DNA of 8,803 nucleotides from Pseudohongiella sp. (GCA_030652635.1 JAUSPW010000116.1:1-8803); one strand, 5' to 3'. Numbered from the stretch's first letter, positions 1 through 6,937 are shown. Numbers and translations are program-made. The notes: generated from the letters alone by a model not told the origin.

Positions 1-1
1 G

Positions 2-181
2 TTGCGCCCGATTCTGGTGGGGCGTGATACCAAGCTGCCTGACTACATCGTACTATTCTCCACACTCGGCGGCATCAGCATGCTGGGCATCAATGGCTTT
101 GTGATCGGGCCGCTGATTGCCGCACTGTTTCTGAGCTTCTGGACAATCTTCAGCAAGGAATTTAACGCCCCTGAATCCTGA
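2..181 (+). CDS. AI-2E/PerM family transporter, C-terminal 59 residues (5' end outside window)
   Basis: Partial gene entering from the left edge; the open frame runs from base 2 to a TGA at 179-181. The visible tail matches the last part of AI-2E family (PerM/TqsA-like, formerly UPF0118) inner-membrane proteins. It has the PILVGRDTKLPDYIVLFSTLG stretch, the glycine-rich GGISMLGINGFVIGPLIAAL turn and membrane segment, and a short charged cytoplasmic end. Family members are polytopic proteins with about eight membrane segments. Some have been linked to autoinducer-2 export or to ion/proton antiport, and the substrate cannot be told from this fragment. It is followed by 73 bases and then proC, with a possible promoter in between, so it may belong to a different transcription unit. 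The family call is firm; the exact function is open. Confidence 0.85.
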   Translation: MRPILVGRDTKLPDYIVLFSTLGGISMLGINGFVIGPLIAALFLSFWTIFSKEFNAPES

Positions 182-197
182 TCTGGCCAGTCAGGCG

Positions 198-226
198 CTG
201 CAAGGCAGCTGTCACTGCGCTAGAAT
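198..226 (+). promoter_or_regulatory. Possible sigma70-like promoter for proC
   Basis: TAGAAT at 221-226 matches the -10 consensus at five of six bases. CTGCAA at 198-203 is a poor -35 (three of six) at a 17-base spacing. This would start transcription about 20 bases before the proC start. It lies in the only gap between the AI-2E gene and the proC cluster. A short inverted pair, GCTGC/GCAGC (197-201 and 205-209), overlaps the -35 side. This is inference from consensus matching only. Confidence 0.3.
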
Positions 227-242
227 ACCGGCTTCTGAGATT

Positions 243-247
243 GGGAG
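243..247 (+). promoter_or_regulatory. Ribosome binding site supporting the TTG start of proC
   Basis: GGGAG lies seven bases before TTG at 255-257. No in-frame ATG precedes the conserved Rossmann motif FIGAGNM. The good spacing and the alignment of MKNSHIAFIG with known ProC amino ends fix the unusual TTG start. Confidence 0.65.
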
Positions 248-254
248 TATCGCT

Positions 255-1064
255 TTGAAAAATAGTCACATCGCGTTTATCGGCGCTGGCAACATGGCCA
301 ACAGCCTGATTCGGGGCCTGCTGGCCAAGTCCGTGCCCGCTGCTCACCTGCATGCTACTGATATTGATCCTGAAAAATTACTGTCTCTGCAGACCGATTG
401 TGGCATTCAGATTGGCAGCACAGCGGAAGTCTCCGCCAATGCCGATGTCATTATCCTGGCGGTCAAACCTCAGGTAATGGCGGCTGTGTGCGAAGAAGTG
501 CAACATCATATAAAAAAGCCGGGATGCCTGATCATCTCCATCGCGGCCGGCATCCCCCTGAAATCTCTGGAGTCCTGGTTGGGTGAGTCACGGGCAATCG
601 TCCGTTGTATGCCCAACACACCGGCTCTGGTAGGTGAAGGTGCAACCGGCCTTTTTGCCAATACGCACTGCTCAGCGAGTAATATCGCCCTGGCAGGCGA
701 TATCTTGTCTGCGGTTGGCATTACGTGCTGGCTCAAAGCCGAGCAGGACATCGATATTGTGACGGCGCTCTCTGGCAGCGGACCGGCCTATTTTTTCCTG
801 ATGATCGAAGCACTGGAAAAAGCCGCAATCTCATTAGGGCTTGATGCCACTGTCGCGCGCCAGCTCAGCATTCAAACGGCATTAGGGGCTGGCAAACTGG
901 CGGCTGACAGTGATGTTGGTCCTGCTGAACTGCGCCGTCGGGTAACATCGCCCGGTGGTACAACTGAACAGGCCTTGTTAAGCTTCCAGCGCGATGGTTT
1001 TGAGCGTATTGTCGCCAACGCCGTTGAAGCTGCGCAGCAGCGCTCGGCCGAACTCGCTAAATAA
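255..1064 (+). CDS. proC: Pyrroline-5-carboxylate reductase
   Basis: Catalyses the last step of proline synthesis, the NAD(P)H-dependent reduction of 1-pyrroline-5-carboxylate to L-proline, in the cytoplasm. At 269 residues it has the usual family length. The amino-terminal Rossmann motif is at residues 8-20 (FIGAGNMANSLIR), LAVKPQVM at 68-75, VRCMPNTPALVGEG at 116-129 and LSGSGPAYFF at 172-181. The carboxy-terminal P5C reductase signature, RRRVTSPGGTTEQAL, is at 227-241; this is the all-helical dimer domain that forms the substrate pocket. Translation starts at TTG, which is supported by GGGAG seven bases upstream. In many gammaproteobacteria yggS (PLP homeostasis) precedes proC; here an AI-2E transporter gene does. 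yggT follows after 43 bases that contain a hairpin. The identification is secure; the weak start codon may keep expression modest. Confidence 0.97.
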   Translation: MKNSHIAFIGAGNMANSLIRGLLAKSVPAAHLHATDIDPEKLLSLQTDCGIQIGSTAEVSANADVIILAVKPQVMAAVCEEVQHHIKKPGCLIISIAAGIPLKSLESWLGESRAIVRCMPNTPALVGEGATGLFANTHCSASNIALAGDILSAVGITCWLKAEQDIDIVTALSGSGPAYFFLMIEALEKAAISLGLDATVARQLSIQTALGAGKLAADSDVGPAELRRRVTSPGGTTEQALLSFQRDGFERIVANAVEAAQQRSAELAK

Positions 1065-1074
1065 TTTTGGGACA

Positions 1075-1090
1075 GGTCGCACAAGCGACC
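1075..1090 (+). repeat. Intercistronic GC-rich hairpin between proC and yggT
   Basis: GGTCGC (1075-1080) and GCGACC (1085-1090) are perfect six-base inverted arms around an ACAA loop. They lie between the proC stop and the yggT ribosome binding site. No U-run follows (the next bases are CGGTAAGAGA), so it does not look like an intrinsic terminator. In the mRNA it could protect the proC 3' end or act as a processing site. The structure is seen directly; the role is inference. Confidence 0.5.
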
Positions 1091-1107
1091 CGGTAAGAGA
1101 CTACAAC

Positions 1108-1686
1108 ATGAATGCAATTGGCAATATTGGCAGTTTGTTGGTCAGCACCCTCGGCACACTGTATATGCTGGCAGTGCTGCTGCGTTTTTTGCTGCAGATA
1201 TCTCGGGCGGATTTTTACAATCCCATTACCCAGATGATCGTGCGCGCTACCGATCCTGGTGTACAGCTGTTCCGTCGTTTTATACCGGGTTTTAAAGGCG
1301 TTGATTTTGCGACACTGGTGTTTGCGGTACTGGTCGAATGCATCCTGATTTGTGCGTTGATTTTTATGGCCGGGTTTGATCTGCCTGGGGTTGGTCTGAT
1401 CCTGACCTGGGCAGTGGGCGGTATTCTCAACTTCATTCTGGATATCTATTTCTGGTCGTTGCTGGTGTCAATTGTCTCCAGTTTTATTGCGCCGTTTAGT
1501 GAACATCCCGCACTGGTGTTGGTCCGTCAATTAACCGAACCCATCATGGCTCCCTTTCGACGCTTGTTGCCGTCGATGGGCGGCCTAGATCTGTCTCCGA
1601 TTTTTGTGTTTCTGAGTATTCAAATTCTGAAAATTCTGCTGATTGCACCCATTGGGGCCAATCCGGCATTTGTACCCGGCATGTGA
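1108..1686 (+). CDS. yggT: YggT family inner-membrane protein, two YGGT repeats
   Basis: A 192-residue polytopic membrane protein of the YggT family (Pfam YGGT). Four hydrophobic stretches are visible, at about residues 7-30, 66-88, 95-127 and 163-182. The protein is an internal duplication: NPITQMIVRATDPGVQLFRR (38-57) with IPGFKGVDFATLVF (59-72) corresponds to HPALVLVRQLTEPIMAPFRR (133-152) with LPSMGGLDLSPIFVF (154-168). The function is not settled: E. coli YggT has been linked to osmotic stress, and plastid and cyanobacterial relatives (CCB3/YlmG) to cytochrome assembly or nucleoid distribution. ATG at 1108 is chosen because TAAGAGA (1094-1100) sits seven bases upstream. An open frame extends further upstream into proC, but the added 38 residues are polar, out of register with the family and overlap proC. 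The stop overlaps the yggU start. Confidence 0.92.
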   Translation: MNAIGNIGSLLVSTLGTLYMLAVLLRFLLQISRADFYNPITQMIVRATDPGVQLFRRFIPGFKGVDFATLVFAVLVECILICALIFMAGFDLPGVGLILTWAVGGILNFILDIYFWSLLVSIVSSFIAPFSEHPALVLVRQLTEPIMAPFRRLLPSMGGLDLSPIFVFLSIQILKILLIAPIGANPAFVPGM

Positions 1687-2015
1687 TGCCGCCTCAGGAT
1701 ACAGACAAGGAGGAGATTCCGCGCTGGTATCGCTGGCAAGGTGATCAACTCATACTTAACTGCAAAATTCAGCCACGTGGCGGCAAAGATGCCTTTGGAG
1801 AACAACTCGGCGATCAGATCAAACTTCGCATCAGCGCACCGCCAGTCGATGGCAAAGCCAATGCGCATTTGATCCGGTTTCTTGCCAGCGAATTTGCAGT
1901 ACCACAACAGAACATAAGTATTATCAGGGGAGAAAGCAGCAAACAGAAACAGATCAGTATCAGCAAACCCGGACGACTGCCCGATCTTGCTGATCTGAAA
2001 CCCGCAGCCCGTTAA
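1686..2015 (+). CDS. yggU: YggU family protein (DUF167/UPF0235)
   Basis: A small soluble protein of 109 residues in the YggU family (DUF167, UPF0235), whose biochemical function is unknown. Diagnostic conserved parts are CKIQPRGGKDAF (26-37), LRISAPPVDGKANAHLIRFL (47-66) and the RGESSKQKQI strand (81-90). ATG at 1686 shares its A with the yggT TGA (TGATG), so translation is probably coupled; GTG at 1683 would add one residue. No clear Shine-Dalgarno is visible, which fits coupling. The amino end is about ten residues longer than E. coli YggU as I recall it. In Pseudomonas a gene of this family likewise sits between proC-yggT and metX, so the position supports the call. Confidence 0.9.
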   Translation: MPPQDTDKEEIPRWYRWQGDQLILNCKIQPRGGKDAFGEQLGDQIKLRISAPPVDGKANAHLIRFLASEFAVPQQNISIIRGESSKQKQISISKPGRLPDLADLKPAAR

Positions 2016-2064
2016 GTTGCGCAGAGCACTGTTTCCAAGGCCTGCTTGAGGATTACACAACATC

Positions 2065-3255
2065 ATGCCCGATTTCCTTCCGGAAGATTCCGTCGGAATA
2101 GTCAGCCCGCAGCGTTTTCATTTTGATGAACCCCTTACCTTGCGCAGTGGTAAAGTCATCAAAACCTACGACCTGATGGTGGAAACCTACGGTGAACTGA
2201 ATGCGGACAAATCCAATGCCATTCTGATTTGCCCCGCGCTGAGCGGTGACCATCATGCTGCGGGCTATCACAGCATGGATGATAAAAAGCCGGGCTGGTG
2301 GGATGTGTGTATCGGACCCGGCAAACCTATCGATACCAATCATTTTTTTGTGATCAGCCTGAATAATCTTGGCGGCTGCGCAGGCAGTACCGGGCCGGCA
2401 TCAATCAATCCGGATACTGGCACCTGGTATGGCCCGGATTTCCCGGTAGTGACCGTACGCGACTGGGTGAATAGTCAGGCGCGGCTGGCTGACCGGCTCG
2501 GCATTCAACAGTGGGCGGCGGTGATTGGTGGCAGCCTTGGTGGCATGCAGGTCATGCGCTGGTCTATCAGTTATCCGGAGCGCGTACGTCACGCCATCAT
2601 GCTGGCCGTTGCTCCCAAACTGTCCGCACAAAATATTGCCTTTAATGAAGTGGCACGGCAGTCCATTACCGGTGATCCTGACTTTCATGCAGGCCGTTAC
2701 CGGGATCACGGCGTTATCCCCAAAAAAGGTCTGATGCTGGCGCGTATGGTCGGACACATCACCTATTTGTCGGATAGCGCCATGCGCGAGAAATTTGGTA
2801 AGGCCACACAAGAGATTAAAGAAGCCTCTTTGAATCTCGGCCGTGATTTACGTGCCGGCAAACTCAGCTTTGGTTTTGACGTGGACTTTCAGGTGGAAAG
2901 TTACCTGCATTATCAAGGAGAACGGTTTTCAGAAACCTTTGATGCCAACTCTTATTTGTTGATGACCAAAGCCCTGGATTATTTTGATCCCAGCGTGGAT
3001 TACGATGGGGACCTCAGCAAAGCCTTTGCAAAAAGTGATTGCCGCTTTTTGCTGGTGTCGTACAGCACCGACTGGCGCTTTCCACCTGAGCGCACGCAGG
3101 AAATTGTTACCGCCCTTTTAAAAGCCGGCAAACAAGTGAGTTATCTGGACATTGAAGCGGATGAAGGCCACGACGCCTTCCTGTTGCCAGTGCCGCGATA
3201 CATGCAAGCCATGACCACCTACCTGAACCGTGTAAAACAAGAGGTGGCCAGCTGA
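2065..3255 (+). CDS. metX: Homoserine O-acyltransferase of the MetX family, probably succinyl-CoA using
   Basis: Activates L-homoserine by O-acylation, the first committed step of methionine synthesis, in the cytoplasm. It is a 396-residue alpha/beta-hydrolase fold protein. The nucleophile elbow IGGSLGGMQ puts the catalytic Ser at 157; Asp336 (in SYSTDWRFPPE) and His369 (in DEGHDAF) complete the triad. The oxyanion region PALSGDHHAAG is at 57-67, and NNLGGCAGSTGP (100-111) is typical of the family. The Asp is followed by Trp-Arg (337-338). I recall the residue two after the Asp as marking acyl-CoA specificity, with Arg typical of proteobacterial succinyltransferases (MetXS), so succinyl-CoA is the likelier donor. 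ATG 2065 is preceded by TGAGGA (2047-2052) at a rather long 12-base spacing. The gene ends in a TGATG overlap with metW, its usual partner. Confidence 0.95.
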   Translation: MPDFLPEDSVGIVSPQRFHFDEPLTLRSGKVIKTYDLMVETYGELNADKSNAILICPALSGDHHAAGYHSMDDKKPGWWDVCIGPGKPIDTNHFFVISLNNLGGCAGSTGPASINPDTGTWYGPDFPVVTVRDWVNSQARLADRLGIQQWAAVIGGSLGGMQVMRWSISYPERVRHAIMLAVAPKLSAQNIAFNEVARQSITGDPDFHAGRYRDHGVIPKKGLMLARMVGHITYLSDSAMREKFGKATQEIKEASLNLGRDLRAGKLSFGFDVDFQVESYLHYQGERFSETFDANSYLLMTKALDYFDPSVDYDGDLSKAFAKSDCRFLLVSYSTDWRFPPERTQEIVTALLKAGKQVSYLDIEADEGHDAFLLPVPRYMQAMTTYLNRVKQEVAS

Positions 3256-3863
3256 TGCGCGCTGATCTGGAAATTATTCAGAAGTGGATCAAACCCGGCA
3301 GCCGTGTGCTGGATCTGGGTTGTGGTGACGGCAGTTTGCTGGCGTATTTGCGCGACAACAAACACACCATTGGTATTGGTCTTGAGATTGATAACCAAAA
3401 AATCGACGCCTGCCTGCACAAAGGCATCGACGTCATTCAACAAGACCTGAACAAAGGTCTCGGCAATTTTGAAACCCACAGTTTTGATACCGTGTTACTG
3501 ACTCAGACCTTACAGGCGGTGCACTATCCCGATCTGCTGGTTGAAGAAATGCTGCGTATCGGCAAGAACTGCATTGTGACCTTCCCTAATTTTGGCAACT
3601 GGAAAAGCCGGGCCTACATCGCTTTTAAAGGTCGCATGCCAGTCTCGGATTTTATGCCCTATCAATGGTATGACACACCCAACATCCATTTTTGTACGGT
3701 GCGAGACTTTGATGATTTCTGTCGTGCTAAAAACATTGATGTCATCACACGAACGGTTGTCGACAACAAACACCGCGATAGCGCGATTATTCGCGCGTTT
3801 CCCAACCTGCTGAGTGAAATTGCGATTTATCACTTTGCGCGTGGACACCAAGGCGGCAAATGA
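3255..3863 (+). CDS. metW: MetW, methyltransferase-fold partner of MetX
   Basis: A 202-residue protein with a class I SAM-dependent methyltransferase fold. Motif I is VLDLGCGDGSLL at 18-29, the acidic residue ending strand two is in GLEID (42-46), and FDTVLLTQTLQAV (77-89) is the motif IV region. The family-specific block FPNFGNWKSRAYIAFKGRMP (110-129) with WYDTPNIHF (138-146) marks it as MetW rather than a generic methyltransferase. MetW is needed for methionine synthesis through MetX in several proteobacteria. As I recall, it acts by supporting MetX activity rather than by a proven methyl transfer. The start shares its A with the metX stop (TGATG). AAGAGG at 3239-3244 gives it its own binding site, so the two proteins are likely made in matched amounts. 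The identification is secure. Confidence 0.95.
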   Translation: MRADLEIIQKWIKPGSRVLDLGCGDGSLLAYLRDNKHTIGIGLEIDNQKIDACLHKGIDVIQQDLNKGLGNFETHSFDTVLLTQTLQAVHYPDLLVEEMLRIGKNCIVTFPNFGNWKSRAYIAFKGRMPVSDFMPYQWYDTPNIHFCTVRDFDDFCRAKNIDVITRTVVDNKHRDSAIIRAFPNLLSEIAIYHFARGHQGGK

Positions 3864-4507
3864 TGCAGAAAATTGTGCTGGCGAGCAGTAATGCAGGCAA
3901 GTTGAAGGAACTACAGTCATTGCTATCTGCACTGCCAGTCGAGATTATTGCGCAGTCTGTTTTTGGTGTGGATGACGCCGAAGAAACCGGTCTAACGTTT
4001 ATTGAAAATGCGATTATCAAGGCGCGTCATGCCAGCGCCATCACTGGCCTGCCTGCCATTGCTGACGATTCCGGGCTGGCGGTTGATGCCCTTGGCGGTG
4101 CGCCTGGCATTTATTCAGCGCGTTATGCCGAACTTCCCGCTGAGGTCGAAGGACTTACTGACTTGAAAGGTCTGGCACGCGATCACGCCAACAACAGCAA
4201 ACTATTAGCAGCGCTGCGTGACGTCCCGGATGCTGAACGTGGGGCGCAATTTCATTGTGTGCTGGTGTTCCTGCGCCATGCGGCGGACCCCACGCCTCTG
4301 GTTTGCCATGGGCAATGGCATGGCAGCATTCTGCGCTCAGCCGCCGGGGCTGGCGGATTTGGTTACGATCCTGTGTTTCTGGTACCGCAACACGGCTGCA
4401 GCTCGGCAGAATTAAGCGCCGACCAGAAGAACAGCATCAGTCACCGGGCGCAGGCAAGCCAATTGCTGCTGACAGCACTTAACGTTCGTTATGGCATCTC
4501 TGCGTGA
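3863..4507 (+). CDS. rdgB: Non-canonical purine NTP pyrophosphatase (dITP/XTP/ITPase), RdgB/HAM1 family
   Basis: Hydrolyses dITP, ITP and XTP to the monophosphate plus pyrophosphate, keeping deaminated purines out of DNA and RNA; cytoplasmic and usually a dimer. Motifs: LASSNAGKLKEL (6-17) for phosphate binding, FIENAIIKARHA (46-57) for metal, AIADDSGLAVDALGGAPGIY (65-84) including catalytic Asp69, GGFGYDPVF (164-172) for base recognition, and SHRAQA (193-198). At 214 residues it is longer than the usual 197 or so. The extra length lies after SARYA, between residues 90 and 112. ATG 3863 is preferred because AAGG (3850-3853) is nine bases away and family amino ends begin MQK; ATG 3860 would add one Met. 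The start overlaps the metW stop, and the end overlaps the hemW GTG. Confidence 0.95.
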   Translation: MQKIVLASSNAGKLKELQSLLSALPVEIIAQSVFGVDDAEETGLTFIENAIIKARHASAITGLPAIADDSGLAVDALGGAPGIYSARYAELPAEVEGLTDLKGLARDHANNSKLLAALRDVPDAERGAQFHCVLVFLRHAADPTPLVCHGQWHGSILRSAAGAGGFGYDPVFLVPQHGCSSAELSADQKNSISHRAQASQLLLTALNVRYGISA

Positions 4508-5709
4508 CGCCCAAGGTGCCGACACTCACGCTTCCTCCCTTGAGTTTGTATATTCACGTGCCCTGGTGTGTGCGCAAATGTCCCTATTGTGACTTCAACT
4601 CGCATGAGCATGAAGGCGCAGGGGAATTACCTGAGGAAGACTATGTCAGCGCTCTGCTCGATGACCTGCAGCATGATCTGGTTTACGTTCAGCAGCGCGA
4701 AATAGAAAGCATTTTTATTGGTGGCGGAACACCGAGCCTGCTGTCCGCACGCGCCTATGATCGGCTGTTTAGTGGCCTGCAAAAGTCACTGCACTTCAGC
4801 AGTGATATTGAGATCACCCTGGAAGCCAACCCGGGGACAGCAGAACGGGAAAAATTTGCGGATTACTATTCTGCAGGCATCAATCGCTTGTCATTGGGTA
4901 TTCAAAGTTTTGACCCGCAGCAACTCAAAAACCTCGGGCGTATTCATGACCAGCACGATGCAGAGCGCGCCATCGACTATGCCCGCAAAGCGGGTTTTAA
5001 ACGCCTTAATCTTGATCTGATGTACGGCCTGCAGGAACAAACACCCGACGCCGCGCTGGCTGATCTGCACAAGGCCATCCGGTATGCGCCCGAGCATCTG
5101 TCGTGGTACCAGCTGACCATCGAGCCAAACACGGCGTTTTATAAACACACGCCGCCACTACCGCCCGAAGATGCCTTGATTGACATGCAAGACGCAGGGC
5201 TGGCCCTGTTACAGGAGCAGGGCTTGCAGCGCTACGAAATCTCCGCATTTGCCCGAGAGGGAGAGGCGTCGCGTCATAATCTGAATTATTGGCGCTTTGG
5301 CGACTATCTGGGCATCGGTGCCGGTGCACATGCCAAGCTTACCGAACCGCGCAAAAACCGCATTCTTCGCCTTCGAAAGCGCAAACAACCCACGCATTAC
5401 TTACAGGCAGCCAAGCATAGCCTGTCACAGGCCAGCACTAATCTGCTGGTACGTTACCCCTATATGGCCGATGCCAGCCCGATAGAGTCACAAGACCTGC
5501 CAGTTGAGTTTCTGTTAAACGCTTTGCGCCTGCACGAAGGGTTTACCATCAGTCAATTTGAGTCGCTGACCGGGCTGCCTTTCAGCGGCCATTTAAAGCA
5601 GGTAGAATCCTTGCAGCATCAAGGGCTTCTGACAATTGAAGGAGAACGGATTACGACCACGGCGCGTGGTTATCAGTTCCTCAATACTGTCCTGGAGGCG
5701 TTTCTGTAG
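4504..5709 (+). CDS. hemW: Heme chaperone HemW (radical-SAM-like, HemN-related)
   Basis: A 401-residue radical SAM family protein. The cluster motif is Cys22-x3-Cys26-x2-Cys29 followed by D-F (HVPWCVRKCPYCDF). That is the CxxxCxxCxF form of HemW, without the long amino-terminal extension of HemN. Further family blocks are IFIGGGTPSLL (70-80), EANPGT (108-113), INRLSLGIQSF (126-136), LDLMYGLQEQT (170-180), SRHNLNYW (256-263) and GDYLGIGAGAHA (266-277), with a HemN_C-like carboxy end. HemW binds heme and delivers it to respiratory enzymes; many genomes mislabel it as oxygen-independent coproporphyrinogen oxidase. It starts at GTG 4504 in a four-base GTGA overlap with the rdgB stop. No in-frame ATG exists before the cluster motif, and GTG 4516 is a less likely alternative. 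The rdgB-hemW pairing is common in proteobacteria. Confidence 0.94.
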   Translation: MTPKVPTLTLPPLSLYIHVPWCVRKCPYCDFNSHEHEGAGELPEEDYVSALLDDLQHDLVYVQQREIESIFIGGGTPSLLSARAYDRLFSGLQKSLHFSSDIEITLEANPGTAEREKFADYYSAGINRLSLGIQSFDPQQLKNLGRIHDQHDAERAIDYARKAGFKRLNLDLMYGLQEQTPDAALADLHKAIRYAPEHLSWYQLTIEPNTAFYKHTPPLPPEDALIDMQDAGLALLQEQGLQRYEISAFAREGEASRHNLNYWRFGDYLGIGAGAHAKLTEPRKNRILRLRKRKQPTHYLQAAKHSLSQASTNLLVRYPYMADASPIESQDLPVEFLLNALRLHEGFTISQFESLTGLPFSGHLKQVESLQHQGLLTIEGERITTTARGYQFLNTVLEAFL

Positions 5710-5749
5710 CCCCGTTGACATAATCGGTCAGCGCACTGAGTTCACGATC

Positions 5750-6937
5750 ATGCCCGCAAGCAACTCCCGCAATTTGATCAGCCATATGCAATCCTTGTTG
5801 AGCCTGCCTTCTATCAGTTCAGGCAACGCTGCGCTGGACATGAGCAATATGCCCGTCATTAACTACCTGGCAGAACAGTTTGGCGCACTGGGTTTTGAAT
5901 GTGAAATTGTGCCGTGTGAACCTACTCACGGGAATGTTAAAGCCAATCTGATTGCGACACTGGGCAAAGGTCCCGGTGGGCTGGTACTGGCCGGGCATAC
6001 CGACACCGTGCCTATGGATCCTGAGCTATGGTCGGTTGATCCACTCGCGGTCACACAAAAGGACGGTCGCCTGTACGGGCTTGGCAGCACGGATATGAAA
6101 GGGTTTTTTGCCCTGATTCTGGAAGCTGTGCAGCCGTTCCTCGACCAGCCACTGCAGCAACCCCTGATTGTACTGGCCACTGCTGACGAAGAAACATCGA
6201 TGTTTGGCGCCCGGAAAATTGCCGAGATCGGCCGGCCCAAGGCCCGCTACGCCATCATAGGTGAGCCCACCGGCATGAAACCGATACGCGCACACAAAGG
6301 CGTGATGATGGAATCTATCCGACTGCAAGGCCGCAGTGGTCACTCATCTGATCCAAGTCTGGGCATAAACGCGATGGAGGCCATGCACGACGTGATGAGC
6401 GAGCTGATGCGGTATCGCAATGAGTTACAACAGCGTTATCGCAGCCCCTTGTTTGCGATTGACAAACCAACCATGAATTTTGGATGCATCCATGGTGGCG
6501 ATAATCCCAATCGCATCTGTGGGCATTGCGAGCTGGAGTTTGATATTCGCATGTTGCCGGGCATGGAAGCTGAACTGTTGCGCCTTGAAATCGATCAACG
6601 ACTTCGTCCACTGGCAGAGCGCTGGAAGGTTGGTTTTGAGTTTACGCCCCTGTTTCCCGGCGCACCGGCATTTATTTGCCCGGCAGAAAGTGATCTGGTG
6701 AAAACAGCTGAACGGCTCACCGGACATGTCGCTGGTACGGTGGCTTTTGGCACCGAGGCTCCGTTTTTGCAAAATATGGGTATTGATACCATCGTGCTCG
6801 GCCCCGGAGATATTGATCAGGCTCATCAACCGGACGAATATCTGGCCCTGGATCGCGTTCAACCATGCATTGACCTGTTGCGGCGCTTCATTTCGCATTA
6901 TTGTGTCAAACCGGTTTCCCCCTTGTTGAACACCTGA
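5750..6937 (+). CDS. argE: N-acetylornithine deacetylase (M20 metallopeptidase family)
   Basis: Removes acetyl from N2-acetyl-L-ornithine to give ornithine, step five of the linear arginine pathway, in the cytoplasm. It has 395 residues with a two-zinc M20 fold. Metal and catalytic residues: His83 and Asp85 in AGHTDTVP, bridging Asp115 in GSTDMKG, Glu147 (general base) and Glu148 in DEET, Glu172 in IGEPTG, and His359 in DIDQAHQPDEY. The dimer domain begins near HKGVMMESIRLQGRSGHSS (182-200). ATG 5750 is chosen because it lies 40 bases after hemW and fits ArgE amino ends. An open frame reaches back to 5636, but those 38 residues overlap hemW and resemble nothing in the family. The Shine-Dalgarno is weak (CTGAG at 5736-5740). 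The argE-argA neighbourhood makes ArgE more likely than the related DapE or a carboxypeptidase. Confidence 0.93.
   Translation: MPASNSRNLISHMQSLLSLPSISSGNAALDMSNMPVINYLAEQFGALGFECEIVPCEPTHGNVKANLIATLGKGPGGLVLAGHTDTVPMDPELWSVDPLAVTQKDGRLYGLGSTDMKGFFALILEAVQPFLDQPLQQPLIVLATADEETSMFGARKIAEIGRPKARYAIIGEPTGMKPIRAHKGVMMESIRLQGRSGHSSDPSLGINAMEAMHDVMSELMRYRNELQQRYRSPLFAIDKPTMNFGCIHGGDNPNRICGHCELEFDIRMLPGMEAELLRLEIDQRLRPLAERWKVGFEFTPLFPGAPAFICPAESDLVKTAERLTGHVAGTVAFGTEAPFLQNMGIDTIVLGPGDIDQAHQPDEYLALDRVQPCIDLLRRFISHYCVKPVSPLLNT

Noticed and set aside
183..190. CTGGCCAG eight-base palindrome after the AI-2E stop
   Set aside because: No loop or U-run to make a terminator, and a palindrome this short can arise by chance.
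994..1107. Upstream extension of yggT by 38 residues
   Set aside because: It overlaps proC, is polar and unlike the family. ATG 1108 has a well-spaced TAAGAGA site.
2016..2064. SAM riboswitch or promoter before metX
   Set aside because: Only 49 bases are available, no riboswitch core fits, and no paired -35/-10 hexamers were found.
4304..4320. TGCCAT-GGGCA-ATGGCA inverted repeat inside rdgB
   Set aside because: It lies in the conserved CHGQWHG coding segment and is explained by codons for that motif.
5715..5730. Perfect TTGACA -35 hexamer and a TGAC-N7-GTCA dyad before argE
   Set aside because: No acceptable -10 lies 16-18 bases downstream (5738-5743 is GAGTTC), and four-base arms are expected by chance.
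5636..5749. Upstream extension of argE by 38 residues into hemW
   Set aside because: The residues are a frame shadow of the hemW end and do not match M20 amino ends; ATG 5750 fits the intergenic gap.
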